Program-made: the position numbers and the translations under genes | The notes under the pieces: model-generated | What the model was told of the DNA's origin: nothing | Databases searched by the model: none | Seen by the model: only the letters and a program-made list of their open reading frames with translations | Assembly: GCF_021018805.1 (NCBI RefSeq) | Contig: NW_026960611.1 | Coordinates: forward strand, 620,001 to 684,000 | Length of the DNA stretch: 64,000 nt | Direction of reading: 5' to 3' | DNA from: Prinia subflava | Lineage: Eukaryota > Chordata > Aves > Passeriformes > Cisticolidae | Shown here: positions 33,000 through 45,340 of the stretch, in pieces | Position numbering within the stretch: position 1 is the stretch's first letter | Layout: every line of letters starts with the position of its first letter

Positions 33000-35900
33000 A
33001 GGGGCCCTGACTCTAGCCAGGTGGAGGAAAGGGACAATTGGATCTTTTGGACTGTGTGGATCCCATGGCCTGGCACATCTGACCCACAAAAATACACGGC
33101 TTTGGTTGACACTGGCTCCCAATGCACCCTGATGCCATCAAGTTATGTAGGAACAGAATCCATTTCTGTTTCTGGAGTGACAGGAGGATCCCAGCAGCTG
33201 ACTGTATTGGAGGTCGAACTGAGTTTAACTGGGAAGGAGTGGCAGAAACACCCCATCGCGACTGGCCCAAAGGCCCCATGCATCCTTGGCATAGACTGTC
33301 TCAGAAATGGATATTTCAAGGACCCAAAAGGATATTGTTGGGCGTTTGGGATAGCTGCTGTAGAGAGAGAAGACATCAGACAACTGAGTACCTTGCCTAG
33401 TCTCTCAGACGACCTCTCTGCTGTGGGACTGCTGAGAGTTGAAGAACAACAGGTACCAATCACCACAGCAACTGTACACTGTTGCCATGAGATTCTCCTA
33501 GCTAGCTGAGCATTTCATATAAAGTAGAAGTTTGTACCTTCTCACGCTCTTTTCATGTAAACACCAGCTATGTTCTATAAACATAGCCATTGTTTTCACA
33601 TTCCATGCTGGGACAAACAAGACTGTGTGACAGTCCCCTTGACCAATATGGTGAGAGGTGGGACTGTTAACTCTCCAATCCATGGTCACCTTGTTAGAAG
33701 TATATAATAGGAAAATAAACAAGGGGCATCTTCTTCTGCCCTGCTGCTCTGATGAACCCAGAACTCCAGCTCTCCGAGTGTCTTTCTGGCTAGGCTCACG
33801 GCAATAGTACAGCATTGGCAATACCGCACTGATAGAGACTCTGTGACTCATATCCATGAGATGATTCGTAAACTGGAGAGCCAAGGGGTGGTCAGCAAGG
33901 CTAGTTCTCCTTTCAACAGCCCTATATGGCCAGTGCATAAGTCCAGTGGAGAATGGAGACTGATGGTGGATTACCGTAGTCTGAATGAGGTCACACCACC
34001 ATTGAGCGCTGCCGTGCCAGACATGTTGGAGCTTCAGTACAAGCTGGAATCCAAGGCAGCAAAGTGGTACGTGACCATCGATATTGCCAATGCCTCCTTC
34101 TCCATTCCTTTGGCAGAAGAGTGCAGGCCCCAGTTTGCCTTCACCTGGAGGGGTGTACAGTACACCTGGAACCAACTGCCCCAGGGGTGGAAGCACAGTC
34201 CCACCATCTCCCATGGACTGATCCAGACTCCACTGGAAAAGGGCGAGGCTCCTGAACATCTACAGTATATTGATGACATGATCATATAGGGGAACACAGC
34301 AGGGGAAGTCTTCGAGAAAGGAAAGAAGATTATCCAGATTCTGCTGAAAGCCGGTTTTTCCACTAAGTGAAGTAAGGTTAAGGAGCCAGCTCAAGAGATC
34401 CAGTTCCTGGGAGTAAAGTGGCAAGATGGATGTCGCCTGATCCCAACAGAGGTAATCAACATGATCACCGCCATGTCCCCACCGACCAACAAGAAGGAAA
34501 CACAAGCTTTCCTGGGTGCCATTGGCTTCTGGAGAATGCACATTCTTGAGTACAGTCAGATTGTGGGCCCTCTCTATCTGGTAACCAGCAAGAACGATTT
34601 CCACTGGGGCCCTGAACAGCAGCAAGCTTTTGCCTAGATCAAGCAGGAGATCGCTCATGCAGTAGCCCTTGGCCCAGTTAGGACAGGACCAGAGGTGAAG
34701 AACGTGCTCTACTCTGCAGCCGGGAACCATGGTCTGTCCTGGAGCCTTTGGCAGAAGGTGCCTGGTGAGACTCGGGATCAACCACTGGGATTCTGGAGCT
34801 GAAGTTACAGAAGGTCCGAAGCCAACTACACTCCCACAGAGAAGGAAATTGTGGCTGCCTATGAAGGAGTTCAAGCTGCCTCAGAAGTGATTGGGACTGA
34901 AATGCAGCTACTTCTGGCACCCCGACTACCGGTGCTGGGGTGGACGTTCAAGGGAAAGGTTCCTTCCACACATCACACCACCAACACGACACGGAGCAAA
35001 TGGATTGCCCTCATTACACAGCGGGCCCGTATTGGAAACCCAAATAGCCCTGGGATTCTGGAAATTATAACAAACTGGCCTGAAGGTGAGACTTTTGGAT
35101 TATCTTCTGAAGAAGAGGAGGAGGAGGTGACACGTGCCGAGGAAGCCCCACCATATAATGAGGAACCGGAAACTGAAAGACGATATGCCCTCTTCACTGG
35201 TGGTTCCTGTTGAATTGTAGGCACTAACCAGAAATAGAAAGCTTCAGTATGGAGCCCCACACAATGAGTTGCACAAGCTACGGAGGGACAAGGTGGATCG
35301 AGTCAGGTTGCAGAGCTTAAATCTGTCCAGCTGGCTTTGGATATTGCCGAAGGAGAGAAGTGGCCAAGGCTTTATCTCTACACCAATTCGTGGATTGAAG
35401 CTAATGCCCTGTGGGGATGGCTGAATCGCTGGAAAAAGGCCAACTGGCAGCGCAGAGGGAAACCCATCTGGGCCACTGAGGTTTGGCAGGACATCGCCAC
35501 CCGGGTAGAGAAACTGACCGTGAAGGTTCAACACGTGGATGCGCACGTACCCAAGAGTCCAGCTAATGAAGAGCATTGCAACAACGAACAGGTGGACAAA
35601 GCTGCCAAGGTGAAAGTATCACAGGTGGATCTAGACTGGCAACACAAGGGAGAATTATTCCTGGCTCGTTGGGCCCATGATGCTTCTGGTCATCAGGGGA
35701 GAGATGAAACATACCAATGGGCCCGTGATCGAGGGGTGGACCTTACTATGGACAGCATCTCACAGGTCATCCACAACTGTGAGACCTGCATTGCAATCAA
35801 GCAGGCCAAGCGGGTGAAGTCTCTGTGATACGGTGGATGATGGTTGAAGTACAGCTATGGGGAGGCCTGGCAAATTGACTACACATCACTCTTCCCCAAA

Positions 35901-36520
35901 CCCGCCAAGGCAAGTGCTACATACTGACCATGGTGGAAGCCACCACTGGATAGTTGGAAACCTACCCTGTGCCTCATGCTACTGCCCAGAACACCATCCT
36001 GGGCCTGGAAAAGCAAGTCCTGTGGAGACATGGAACCCCTGAGAGAATCGAGTCAGACAATGGGACCCGTTTCAAGAATGGCCTTATAAACACCTGGGCC
36101 AGAGAACATGGCATGGATATATCACATCCCTTATCATGTACCAGATGCTGGGAAAGTAGAAAGATGCAATGGACTACTAAAGAATTCTCTCTGCACTTGG
36201 AGGAGGGACCTTCAAGAATTGGGAAGTGAACTTAGCCAAAGCCACCCGGATGGTGAACACCCGAGGATCCATCATCCGAGGTGGTCCTGCCCAGTCCAAA
36301 CCCTTGCACACAGTGGATGGAGATAAAGTCCTGGTGATTCACAGGAAAGGTATGTTAGGAAAGACTGTTTGGATTAAGCCCACCTCAGGCAAAGGCAGAC
36401 CCATCCGTGGGATTGTTTTTGCTCAAGGACCCGGTTATACTTGATGGGTAATGCAGAAAGATGGAGAAACCTCTTGTGTGCCACAGGGAAGCCTAATCCT
36501 AAGTGAGAATTGTGTATAAG
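33000..36520 (+). pseudogene. pol: ERVL-b pro-pol
   Basis: Protease DTGSQ near 33107, interrupted at 33480 by an LTR and resumed at 33813. RT has WNQLPQGW and YIDD (about 34267). A TAG at 34287 replaces a conserved tryptophan codon, with further stops at about 34368 and 34635. RNase H lies at 34850-35213 and 35337-35640, the integrase zinc domain (HDASGHQGRDET, NCETCIAIK) to 35828, and the core in shifted frames 35870-36230 (SDNGT). The C-terminus ends near 36510. A GG-rich purine stretch at 36590-36603 precedes the LTR. Confidence 0.88.
33480..33806 (+). mobile_element. ERVK-type solo LTR, TG...TA family, in ERVL-b
   Basis: 327 bp, TGTTGCCATG to CACGGCAATA, flanked by 6-bp repeats gtacac (33474-33479) and gtacag (33807-33812). 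TATA at AGTATATAATAGG (about 33700), AATAAAC right after. The same family occurs at 44815-45144 and, in minus sense, 46504-46829. ERVL pol reading continues across it. Confidence 0.85.
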
Positions 36521-36603
36521 GTTTCATTGCGTATGTATGTATATATATTAGAGTTTATTGATTTAGATATGATAAAGATGATAATAGAATAAGGGGTGGA
36601 TAA

Positions 36604-37353
36604 TGTCTTGGGTTGAAAATGTAACCAAAAATGTGTATTCTATTTTCATCTGTTGAAGTCGCTTGGGAGATATTGTTCTTTATCTCTTGTAATTCTATGG
36701 GTAGAACAAGGGCGAATGCCTTCTATTAATGGGACACCTGATAACGCCAGATATGGCAGTGCCTTCTTATCTCTTCCTCCACCCATCCTTCTCCCAGGGA
36801 CATCACCTGTGAATGGGCTATTTAAGGCCTCTCACATGACTGATAACATTACCTCATTCCATTGTGAGATGCTCCACCCAGCAGGAGGAGCCAGAGCCTT
36901 TCTACCAGGATAAAACCAGCAATCCCAAACACCAAGATAGCCGGTTTTCTACTGAATTCTCTGAGGAAGACTGGACCCATCTTGCCAGCATTGGACCCTT
37001 TATTTTCTACAGGATCATCTCTTTTTCACAGAACAACATCTGTCACTCCAGGAGGACTTATTTCAAACTGCTTCCAACACCCTAGCCAACAGGGTGTCAT
37101 GTTTTATCTCTGACTCTGTCAGGGTTTTCTAGGACTTTTGTTTGTTTGCTTGTTTGTGGTTTTTTTTGTACTACTGCATTTGGTTTTTTTTAATATTCCT
37201 AGTAAACAACTGTTATTCCTATTCCCATATTTTTGACTGAAAGCTCCTAATTGCAAAATTGTAATTATTTGGAAAGAGGGTGTTTTTACATTCTCCATTC
37301 CACAGAAAACTCCCGTTTTCCCTGACAGATACCTGTCTTTCCAAACCAAGACA
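36604..37353 (+). mobile_element. 3' LTR of ERVL-b
   Basis: 750 bp, TGTCTTGGGTTG to AACCAAGACA. TATTTAAGG near 36818 could be the TATA element. AGTAAACAACTGTTATTCC near 37200 is shared with the minus-sense LTRs at 59824-61991 and 51370-52154. Perfect terminal inverted repeat TGTCTTGG. Confidence 0.85.
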
Positions 37354-37638
37354 CCCACTATAACAGGTCCATGCCTTTCTTGTGCTGGGGACCCCAGAGC
37401 TGGATGCAGTACTCCAGGTGTGGTGTCACAAGAGTGGAGTAAAGGGCGCAGAATCACCCCCTCAACCTGCTGGCAATGCTGCTTTTGATGCAGCCCAGGA
37501 TACAATTTGCTTTCTGGGCTGCAAGCACACACTGTCAGCTCATATTCAGTTTTTCATCCACCAGTATCCTCAAGTCCTTCTCCACAGGGCTTCTCTCCAT
37601 TCATTCATCCCCAGTGTTGCCTTCTGCTAGAAGGCGAG
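37354..37638 (-). mobile_element. CR1 LINE fragment
   Basis: Antisense ORF2 C-terminal region. The reverse strand encodes residues resembling the CR1 block that ends the RT ([13 protein letters not shown], near 37420-37370) and 'ILGCI' near 37490. It is cut by an ERV1 LTR on the right. Confidence 0.8.
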
Positions 37639-37968
37639 TGACCTGGTTTTCAGGAAACAGCACGGCAACCCAGCCGAGCCTGGGTCACTCGGGCCACAGA
37701 CAAGCACTGACACCAATTTGGTGGATGGTCAAAATGGTGTTTATTACCTTACCTCGTGGAGTTAAATAGTCAAGGGGGCTTTACTACGTCAGAGGGGGAC
37801 GGTGGGACCAGCTAGGGTTAGTAAGGAGTGGAAAACTACTGCAGTTAGGAGGGGTTACATACCACAGAGGGGTGATTGCTTATCACCAGGGGATGAGGGG
37901 GGGAAGGGTCCTGCTGCTTTTCCGTCACATCCCGAAATCTTCCGCATCGCCTGTCCCTATCTACCACA
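37639..37968 (-). mobile_element. 3' LTR of ERV1 fragment 'ERV1-h'
   Basis: About 330 bp. In the minus sense it starts TGTGGTAGATAG right after a strong polypurine tract (GAGGGGAGGGGGGAGA). AATAAAC lies near the sense 3' end (about 37738). The left boundary is inferred from a TG. Confidence 0.65.
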
Positions 37969-38600
37969 TCTCCCCCCTCCCCTCACGATAAATGAGGTAG
38001 TCGTAATCATAGGCACTAAAATGACGTACAAAGTAGTAACTTGATAAGGGGAAGGGGTTTTGGTAAACCTGAGTAAACTCTGCAAGGCAAATTAGAAAAA
38101 CCTTGCAACTGGCAGTGTTCACAGTTTGGTTTACAGCATTTGTTGCTGTCCCACAAACAGAATGTTGACCCGTTCCAGGCGAGTCTGAACAAACACGACC
38201 AGCTTGTTCAGCAGACATGGTCCAAAGGTAAGAGTTAAAAAAAGCATTGCCAGTGGACCTATCAGGGTGGAAATTAGGGTGGTGAGCCATGGTGACCGGT
38301 TGAACCAGGACTCGAACCAACCCTGTTGAGCTTCCCTGTCTTTCTTCCTCTGAGCCAGTCTATCTTGGAGTTCTGACATGGAGTCTCTAATGACTCCCGT
38401 GTGGTCGGCATAAAAGCAGCACTCCTCTCCGAGGGCTGTGCAAATGCCTCCTTGCTGCATAAAAAGAAGGTCCACCCAGCGCAATGACCCCAATCGGGTG
38501 GACCGGGCAGGGGGGTCAAAAGGGGGTCAACCAATTGATGATAACACACCGGACAAGACATTTCTCTCACCTTAATTTGACCTTGCAAAACCCATTTTAA
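37969..38600 (-). pseudogene. env: ERV1-h env transmembrane region, partial
   Basis: The frame 38493-38131 encodes a gammaretroviral TM: a DLLFMQQGG segment, the standard C-X6-CC motif (CTALGEECC), a heptad region, SPWLTTLISTLIGPL leading into the membrane anchor, and a short tail. It differs from the TM of ERV1-1 and ERV1-2, so a second env lineage is present. The upstream part is lost at the junction with ERVK-e near 38600. Confidence 0.85.
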
Positions 38601-39285
38601 CAACTAAATCTCTATATGAACCATACAGGTTGCAGGTCACAGAACTGTTGATTCTAAGTGACCACGACTGGCATTCTGTTACCATCGATCATTGCAGCGC
38701 CAATGACTGGCCATTGGTGGAGTGCGGTAAGTACATCATCATCGGGGACTGCAAACACATTCTGCAAGAGGTTGAGGTTCTTCCTGGGTGACTTGTTAAC
38801 TGTCCCAGGCGCCTCATCCTCTGGCTGCATTGTATTTACCCACCCACATTCTTACCAAAAGGACAGATAATTGCACAGGCCATCCCATACGGGGACCCTG
38901 ACTCCCAGAACAACACAATCACAGTAAACACAGTACACAAGGTAACAACACAGAAACCCAGGGTGAAGTGTACATTTATGATGGGTGGAGAGTCCTTTGA
39001 TAAGGATCTTCTTTTTGACACAGGAGCAGATTTGACATTGATCCCAATCAAAGACTGGCTCTGGAGGACGTGGCAGGTCATGTCCAGGGTGTAGGAGGCC
39101 TTCAATTGGCAAAGCAATCAAAGAACATGGTGAAAGTAAGGGGACCAAAAGGACAATTGGCAACTATACGTCCTTTTGTTTTAGATTACAAGGAGCCACT
39201 GCTTGGCCGAGACCACATGGCCCAGTGGGGATGCACAGTTAACTTCCCTGAACCCCCACAAAATTTTTGGACAGTGGCTGCTTAG
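38601..39285 (+). pseudogene. pro: ERVK-e dUTPase-like and protease region
   Basis: The plus strand from about 38640 encodes, with a stop near 38790, residues that end in LPKGQIIAQAIP (about 38857-38892), resembling a retroviral dUTPase C-terminus. The protease follows with DTGAD (about 39018-39032) and, after a frameshift near 39090, LLGRDHMAQWG to the stop at 39283. Confidence 0.65.
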
Positions 39286-41790
39286 AGGCTCCCCATCCAA
39301 AGACTGAATTGGAAAACCGATGATCCAGTCTGGGTGGAACAGTGGCCGCTTTCTAAAGAGAAATTACAGGCACTTCAGGAGCTCGTAGAAGAGCAATTGG
39401 AAAAGGGTCACATCGAGGAGACTAATTCTCCTTGGAATTCACCAGTCTTTGTCATCCGCAAGGCTGACAAGACTCGGTGGCGGCTCCTTCACGACCTCCG
39501 CCAAATTAATAATGTTATCAAAGATATGGGGTCTCTCCAACCAGGAATGTCCTCCCTGACCATGCTCCCTTGGAATCTGGCAGTCATTGATATAATGGAC
39601 TGTTTCTTCCAAATTCCCTTACACCCTGACGATGCCCCACATTTTGCCTTCTCAGTTCCTTCCATCAACCGAGCAGCTCCAAGGAAACGATATCACTGGC
39701 GAGTACTTCCCCAAGGAATGAAGGCCTCCCCAGTCCTGTGTCAGCAGTTTGTTGCTTCCTTGTTGTCCCCCGTGAGAGCAGCCGCGGAGGAAGTAATCAT
39801 CCATCACTATATGGATGATATACTTGTTTGTACCCTGACAGATGATTTACTGTCCCACACACTTGGCCTTGTAACAGATTCGTTAGTTGCTGCAGGTTTC
39901 GAGCTGCAGGCAGGAAAGATTCAGCGGATGCCACCCTGGAAGTACCTGGGCTTGGAGATAAGTAAGCGGACCATTGTTCTGCAGAAATTGGAGATCAGGA
40001 CGAAAGTCCAGACCCTTGCTGATGCCCATCAACTCTGTGGTGCTTTGAATTGGGTAAGGCCCTGGCTAGGTCTGACCACCGAAGACCTAGCCCCTCTTTT
40101 CAATCTTTTGAAAGGGGGAGAGGGGTTGAGTTCTCCTAGGTCACTTACCCCAGAGGCAAGAACAGCGCTTGAGAAAGTTCAAAAAGCAATGTCTTCCAGA
40201 CAGGCACACAGATGCAACCCAGACCTGCCTTTCCGTTTCATCATCCTAGGAAAGCTGCCGCATCTGCATGGCATCATTTTTCAGTGGGACCAGTCTGCAA
40301 GAACACCCAGACAAGGTAATAAGGGCCAAGGCAGGGAAGATCCTCTTCTGATTATAGAGTGGGTCTTTCTCAGCCACCAGCGGCCCAAGAGAATGACACA
40401 GCCGCAAGAGCTCATGGCTGAGCTCATCCTCAAGGCGAGAGTGCGGATGAAAGATCTGGCCGGTTGTGATTTTGAGTGCATTCACATGCCAATTGGCTTG
40501 AAGACAGGCCAAATGACAAAATTCATGTTGGAACACCTGCTTCAAGAGAATGAAGCATTGCAATTCGCCCTAGATTCCTTCACGGGCCAAATTTCAATCC
40601 ATCGGCCGGCCCACAAATTGTTCAATTCAGAAGCAGCATTCACATTGTCAATGCAGAGTGTCCGGAGCAGAAAGCCCCTCAAAGCTCTGACAGTTTTTAC
40701 GGACGCGTCTGGGGCTTCTCACAAGTCAGTTCTGACTTGGGAGAATCCAGAAACTCAGCAGTGGGAGGAAGATGTTGAAGAGGTGATGGGATCACCTCAG
40801 ATCGCTGAGTTGGCCACAGTCGTTAGGGCCTTTGAGAAGTTCACCGGACCATTCAATTTAGTTACCGACTCCGCATATGTTGCGGGGGTGGTGTCTAGGG
40901 CAGATCAGGCCATCTTACAAGAGGTGTCCAACACCACTCTGTATGAGCTGCTCTCAAAGCTTGTAAAGCTTGTATCCCACCGAGAGCATCCATTTTGTGT
41001 GATGCACACAAGATCACACACTGGTTTGCCAGGGTTTATTGCTGAAGGTAACAGGAGAGCTGATGCCCTTGCCGCTTCTGCAGCAATAGCCCCATTGCCA
41101 AACATATTCAAACAGGCAAGGCTCAGTCATCAGCTTTTCCACCAGAACGCACCTGGTCAGACATTTCCACCTCACACGTCAACAGGCCAAGGCGATTGTC
41201 TGCTCGTGCCCATCGTGTCAGTCCCACGCCTTGCCCACACTACATACCTGAGTCAACCCTCGCAGGCTTCAAAGCTGCGAGCTCTGGCAAACAGACATCA
41301 CACACATTGCATCATTCAGAAGACAGAAATACATCCATGTATCAGTAGATACTTTCTCGGGTGCAGTTTAGGCCTCTGCACACACAGGGGAGAAAGCACA
41401 GGATGTCATTAAACACCTTATCCAGGCATTCTCTTTCATGGGCATCCCCAAGGGCCTCAAAACTGACAACGGCCCAGCGTACAAGTCAGATGAGTTCTGC
41501 AGCTTTCTGAAGCAATGGGGAGTGGAGCATAAAACAGGCATCCCACACTCCCCCACAGGCCAGGCGATAGTGGAACGGACCCATCAGGAAATCAAAAGGG
41601 TCCTTGCACAACAACAACAGGTACTGAAAGTTGAGCCCCCCTCTATCCGATTAGCCAGAGCGCTGTACACAATCAATTTCTTAAACTGCAGTTTTGAGGT
41701 GTTTAACCCACCAGTCGTGTGACACTTTGGATCAAATTCCGATTTCCAACAGAAAGAGAAGCCGCCAGTCCTGCTCAGGTCACCTGAGAG
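39286..41790 (+). pseudogene. pol: ERVK-e RT-RNase H-integrase
   Basis: A 692-codon open frame (39334-41412). The RT thumb and palm carry WRLLHDLRQIN, VLPQGMKASP and YMDD (39808-39819). RNase H follows with VFTDASG, a conserved E, VTDSAYV and GNRRADALA. The integrase N-terminal histidines (HQLFHQ) are in frame, then the zinc cysteines and catalytic core continue in another frame after a shift near 41180 (TDNGPAYKS, GQAIVERTH; frame 41438-41722). The long intact RT-RNase H is unusual in this window. Confidence 0.9.
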
Positions 41791-42450
41791 TGTCACGAGC
41801 CAAAGGATGGTCGTGATGGTTTGTTTTGATTTCAGAGTGCAAAAAGAGGCAATGATAACTTAGTTCAAGTAAAATCAATTGTATCTTTATTGATACACAC
41901 AATTATGCGATAGTAGAGAAGGGGGGAGAGAGAGAGAGAGAGAGAGAAAAGGGGAAAAGGAGGAGTAATAGCTACCGACTGGACAGACGAGAGTCCTCGT
42001 GACGCTGGAAGCCAAGACCACCTTTGCAGTCCTCGTGGCGTGCAGGTCAATGGAGCCGTTATCCGCCGGGGAGGCCTCAGAAGCCTGCTCTTTTGGTGGG
42101 GTTGTTATAGTTCTTTTCGAAGCGACAGGCAAGATGCCAGGAAGGGGGGGAGGGCTCGTGGGCATCGCAGGTGTTCTTTCACAATAGAGGGAGCGGTGCA
42201 GCTCAGGCCTCACCAAGTACGGTCAGTACAGAAACACGCCTTCGCAAACATGGCCCAGAAACCGTAACCGTCCCCCATTGTTTCATGCACGGGTCCTCAA
42301 GGAGGGCGTCTTGGTCCAGTGACAGCAGCTGCAGGGAGAAACTTGGATCTCTCCTGTGCGGTGGCCCAGGGTCCATGGGGGTCTCAGCCTCTGACAGTCG
42401 TGAGGCAGATGAGGGATTTTCGGACCGACTCTTACAGAGAGCGGACAAAT
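41791..42450 (-). mobile_element. LTR family 'E' inserted in ERVK-e integrase
   Basis: About 660 bp. The plus strand starts TGTCACGAGCC. AATAAAG on the minus strand near 41893 sets the sense. Candidate 6-bp duplication with one mismatch: tgagag (41785-41790), tgagcg (42451-42456). The same family, plus sense, is at 45388-45970. It contains a (GA) run at 41926-41948. Confidence 0.75.
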
Positions 42451-42456
42451 TGAGCG

Positions 42457-42855
42457 CCCATATGACCTGGTGACGTGGGGGCGCGGGTACGCCTGTGTCT
42501 CCAGGCCCACTGGGCTCAGATGGGTTCCTGCAAAATGGGTAAAGCCTTTTAGGAAAAAGCAGGGGGAGAGAAGGGAAGATGTACCGCAGGTCGTTTCTGC
42601 GGCGCTGAGCTGTAAAAGGCAAAATTACGCCTGGTTGACCCTACCAATTCTCTGGGAATGGCAGGACCCCTCACCTTTTTCTTATTTCCAGCCCTCATGT
42701 TAATTATTCTGTGTTCTAAAGTCTGTTTTTCAGTTTTTCAGTGTGAAAGATCCAACCCAGACCAGAGAAAGTCACCACAGCAACTGACCCTTCAAGCGAT
42801 ATTCACGGCGCCAGGGCTAGCCGGGATAGAGACGCTGAGGTCTCAAAACTCGGCA
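42457..42855 (+). pseudogene. ERVK-e integrase C-terminus and env start
   Basis: The frame 42470-42703 begins with the integrase C-terminal signature TWGRGYACV..PTGLRWVPAKWVKP, proving that the LTR before it is an insertion. The remainder to 42855 is probably the start of the env region (hydrophobic LMLIILC stretch) but is too short to name. Confidence 0.75.
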
Positions 42856-43139
42856 CAGTGACAGTGGGTGTCAAGAGGATGGTGCCAGACTCTTCAGTGC
42901 TGCCCAGTGACAGGATGAGGATCAATGGCCATAAACTAAAACACAAGAAGTTCTACCTCAACATGAGGAAGAACTTCACATTGAGAGTGGCAGAGCACTG
43001 GAAGAGGCTGCCCAGAGTGGTTATGGGGTCTCCCTCTCTGGAGACATTGAAAACCCATCTGTACATGCTCCTGTGTAAATTGCTCTAGGTGACCCTGCCT
43101 TGGCAGGGGATATAGCGGGTATACCCTGGCTGGACACCA
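42856..43139 (+). mobile_element. CR1 LINE 3' fragment
   Basis: Plus-strand end of ORF2 (frame 42858-43088): the block with ..HKKFYLNMRKNF..VAEHWKRLPRV..GSPSLETLKTHL that closes CR1 pol, then the 3' untranslated region. It is cut near 43139. Confidence 0.9.
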
Positions 43140-44163
43140 GGCACCCAGAAAAGTTGTTGTATCACTTCCATTTGCAACTGGACAGGGGAGAGGAAATAGA
43201 AGAAGGTTGATGAGCTGAGAAAAGGACTGGCAGACATCACCCACCAAATACCATCATAGGCAAAACAGACTCAAATTTGGGATATTAACTGAATTTATTA
43301 CTAACAAAATCACCAGGATAATGAAAAGTAAAATAAATCTTAAAAAGACCTTTCCCCCACTCTTCCCTCCTTTTAGCCCTACCTCCTTCCCCAAATGGCA
43401 CAGGGAGACATGGAATAGGGGTTACAGTCAGTTTCATCATATGTTCCTGCTGCTACTCAGAAGAGTTTGTCCCCTGCTCCAGCATGAGGTCCATCCCACA
43501 GGAGACAGTCCTTCACAAACTTCTCCAGTGTGCCTCCATCCCACTGGCAACAGTTCTCCCTGAACTGCTGCAATGATGGTCAGTCTTTCATGAGGTACAG
43601 TCCATCAGGAACAGCCTGCTTCAGCATGGGTCCCCCACAAGGACAGAAGTCCTACCAGGAAACCTGCTCCAACATGGGCTCTGCTCTCCATGGGTCTGCA
43701 GGTGCCTGCCAGGAGCCTGCTCCAGCATGGGTGTCCCATGGGTTCTCAACTCTTTCTTGGGCATCCACCTGCTCTGGCATGGGTCTCCTCCACAGGCTGC
43801 AGGTGGATCACAGCAATTCTGTGGCCCTCCATGGACTGCAGGGGGACAGCTGCTTCACCATGGGCTGCACCATGGGCTGCAGGGAAATCTCAGCTCTGGT
43901 GCTGGGAGCACCTCCTAGGCCTCCTTCTCCAGTGACCTTGATGTCTGCAGAGTTCTTCCTCTCACATATTCTCACCCCACTCTTCTCTGGCCACAATTAC
44001 AACCATGCAATACCTGTTTCCTTCTTAAATATGTTATCACAGAGGCATTACCAGCATTTCTGATTGGCCCAGTCTTGGCCAGAGGTATGTCTGACTTGAA
44101 GTCACCTGTTACTGGCTTTGCTGGACATGGAGGAAGCTTTTTGCAGCTTCTCATAGAAGCCAC

Positions 44164-44552
44164 TGTTGTCGGAGATCAGCCAGAGTCAAGACGGCACTCA
44201 CTATGAATTAGAAATCTTGCTAGTTTATTCAGCTATTTGGCTTACATTTATACTGTGCTAAACATATCATGCACCTAACTCTGAACATCATTGGTTAAAC
44301 CATAGTGTTCACTCTTCCTTGCAGTATACATCATTGGCTTAGAAGCTCTGTCCACGCAGCTGGATGCTGTGAGCCTTCTCCGACTTATGGTCAACGCATC
44401 CTGTCTAGCATCCTGTCTAGCTATTGCTCCAAACTTTACTTCATCCTTATCCCATCTAAAGAACAGTTCAAGGACGTTTCAGCTTCTACTCATCCTTTAG
44501 GCTAAAAGCAGGATTGTGCACATGTCCCTGCTTTTCCAGCCATGCATCCACA
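44164..44552 (-). mobile_element. ERVK-type solo LTR
   Basis: 389 bp, minus sense TGTGGATGCATGG to CTCCGACAACA. Perfect 6-bp duplication agccac (44158-44163, 44553-44558). AATAAAC at about 44225 (minus). Confidence 0.85.
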
Positions 44553-44567
44553 AGCCACCCACCCCTG

Positions 44568-45340
44568 TGATGCCTTAGAGTGGCTAGCTAGAACAGAGGC
44601 TAGACAAGATTAAGAGAATAAGAGTAGGTATTTATTAAAGGCTTTCAATAGGTACACCTTGGGCAGTCAAAAGCCTCTGAGAGGCTACACCCAAGATGGA
44701 CAATGGTCACGAGTTTTTCATTCGTCATAAGTTTGGTCTATTTACATATCAGGGGTTAATCCTCCAATTATAGTTTCAGGTAATGAAGTCATAGTCTTCC
44801 AGTTTGCTCCTCCCTGTTGCCATGAATTTTCCTGGTTTGCTGAGCGTTCATATTAAAGGAGAAATGTGCAGTTTCTCACCCTGGTGAATTGTAAACACAG
44901 GACCATGTTTTGTAAATATTGGCAATGTTATGAATTCTTTCTCCAAGAGAAGGGGAGGTTGAATGACACCCTCCTGGGCCAATGTGATGGAGAGGTGGCG
45001 ATACCCTTCTCCAATCCATGGTCACCTTGCCACAGGTATATAATGGCAAATAAACTGAGGGGCAGGTCTTCTGCCCTGCTGCTGTTGTTGCACCCAGATC
45101 TGTGTCCCCAGTCTGTTTTTTCTGGTTAGGCCTCCACGGTGATACCTCCCAACTCACTTTTTTGTTTATACTTTTCAGGGCCTGAGAGAGTAAGGTGTCC
45201 TTGAGTCGCAGACCTAGAGAGGAATTGTTGTGTCTGAATAAAATGGGAGAACAGTAGCTGACAGGCAATGGAGTTTTAGAGTTATACCCTAAAGTATTAC
45301 AGGATCCAAAAAATATAAAAGCTAAAATCCTAAGGCATCA
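44568..45340 (-). mobile_element. ERV1-type solo LTR, itself interrupted
   Basis: Ends are an 11-bp inverted repeat TGATGCCTTAG, flanked by a perfect 4-bp duplication cctg (44564-44567, 45341-45344). Without the nested LTR (44815-45144 plus 6-bp duplication) it is about 437 bp. AATAAATACC on the minus strand near 44630 sets the sense. Confidence 0.8.
44815..45144 (+). mobile_element. ERVK-type solo LTR, TG...TA family
   Basis: 330 bp, TGTTGCCATG to CACGGTGATA, with a perfect 6-bp duplication cctccc (44809-44814, 45145-45150). Sister of 33480-33806. GTATATAATGG and AATAAAC near 45035-45055. Confidence 0.9.

Larger units (their letters stand above)
31508..37353 (+). mobile_element. ERVL provirus 'ERVL-b', no 5' LTR
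   Basis: gag, protease, RT, RNase H, integrase and a 3' LTR in order. The 5' LTR is absent: the internal part abuts a truncated LTR of another family in the opposite sense. Many stops make it older than ERVL-a. An ERVK-type LTR sits in its pol (33480-33806). No env was seen. Confidence 0.88.
38601..42855 (+). mobile_element. ERVK provirus fragment 'ERVK-e'
   Basis: Class II internal sequence: degraded dUTPase-like stretch, protease, RT, RNase H, integrase, start of the env region. Gag and both LTRs are missing. An LTR at 41791-42450 splits the integrase C-terminus. The left junction with ERV1-h env and the right junction with CR1 look like deletions or rearrangements. Confidence 0.85.

Noticed and set aside
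42171..42622. Open frames of 100-139 codons on both strands near 42.2-42.6 kb
   Set aside because: They fall in the family-E LTR inserted in ERVK-e integrase; no domain recognised.
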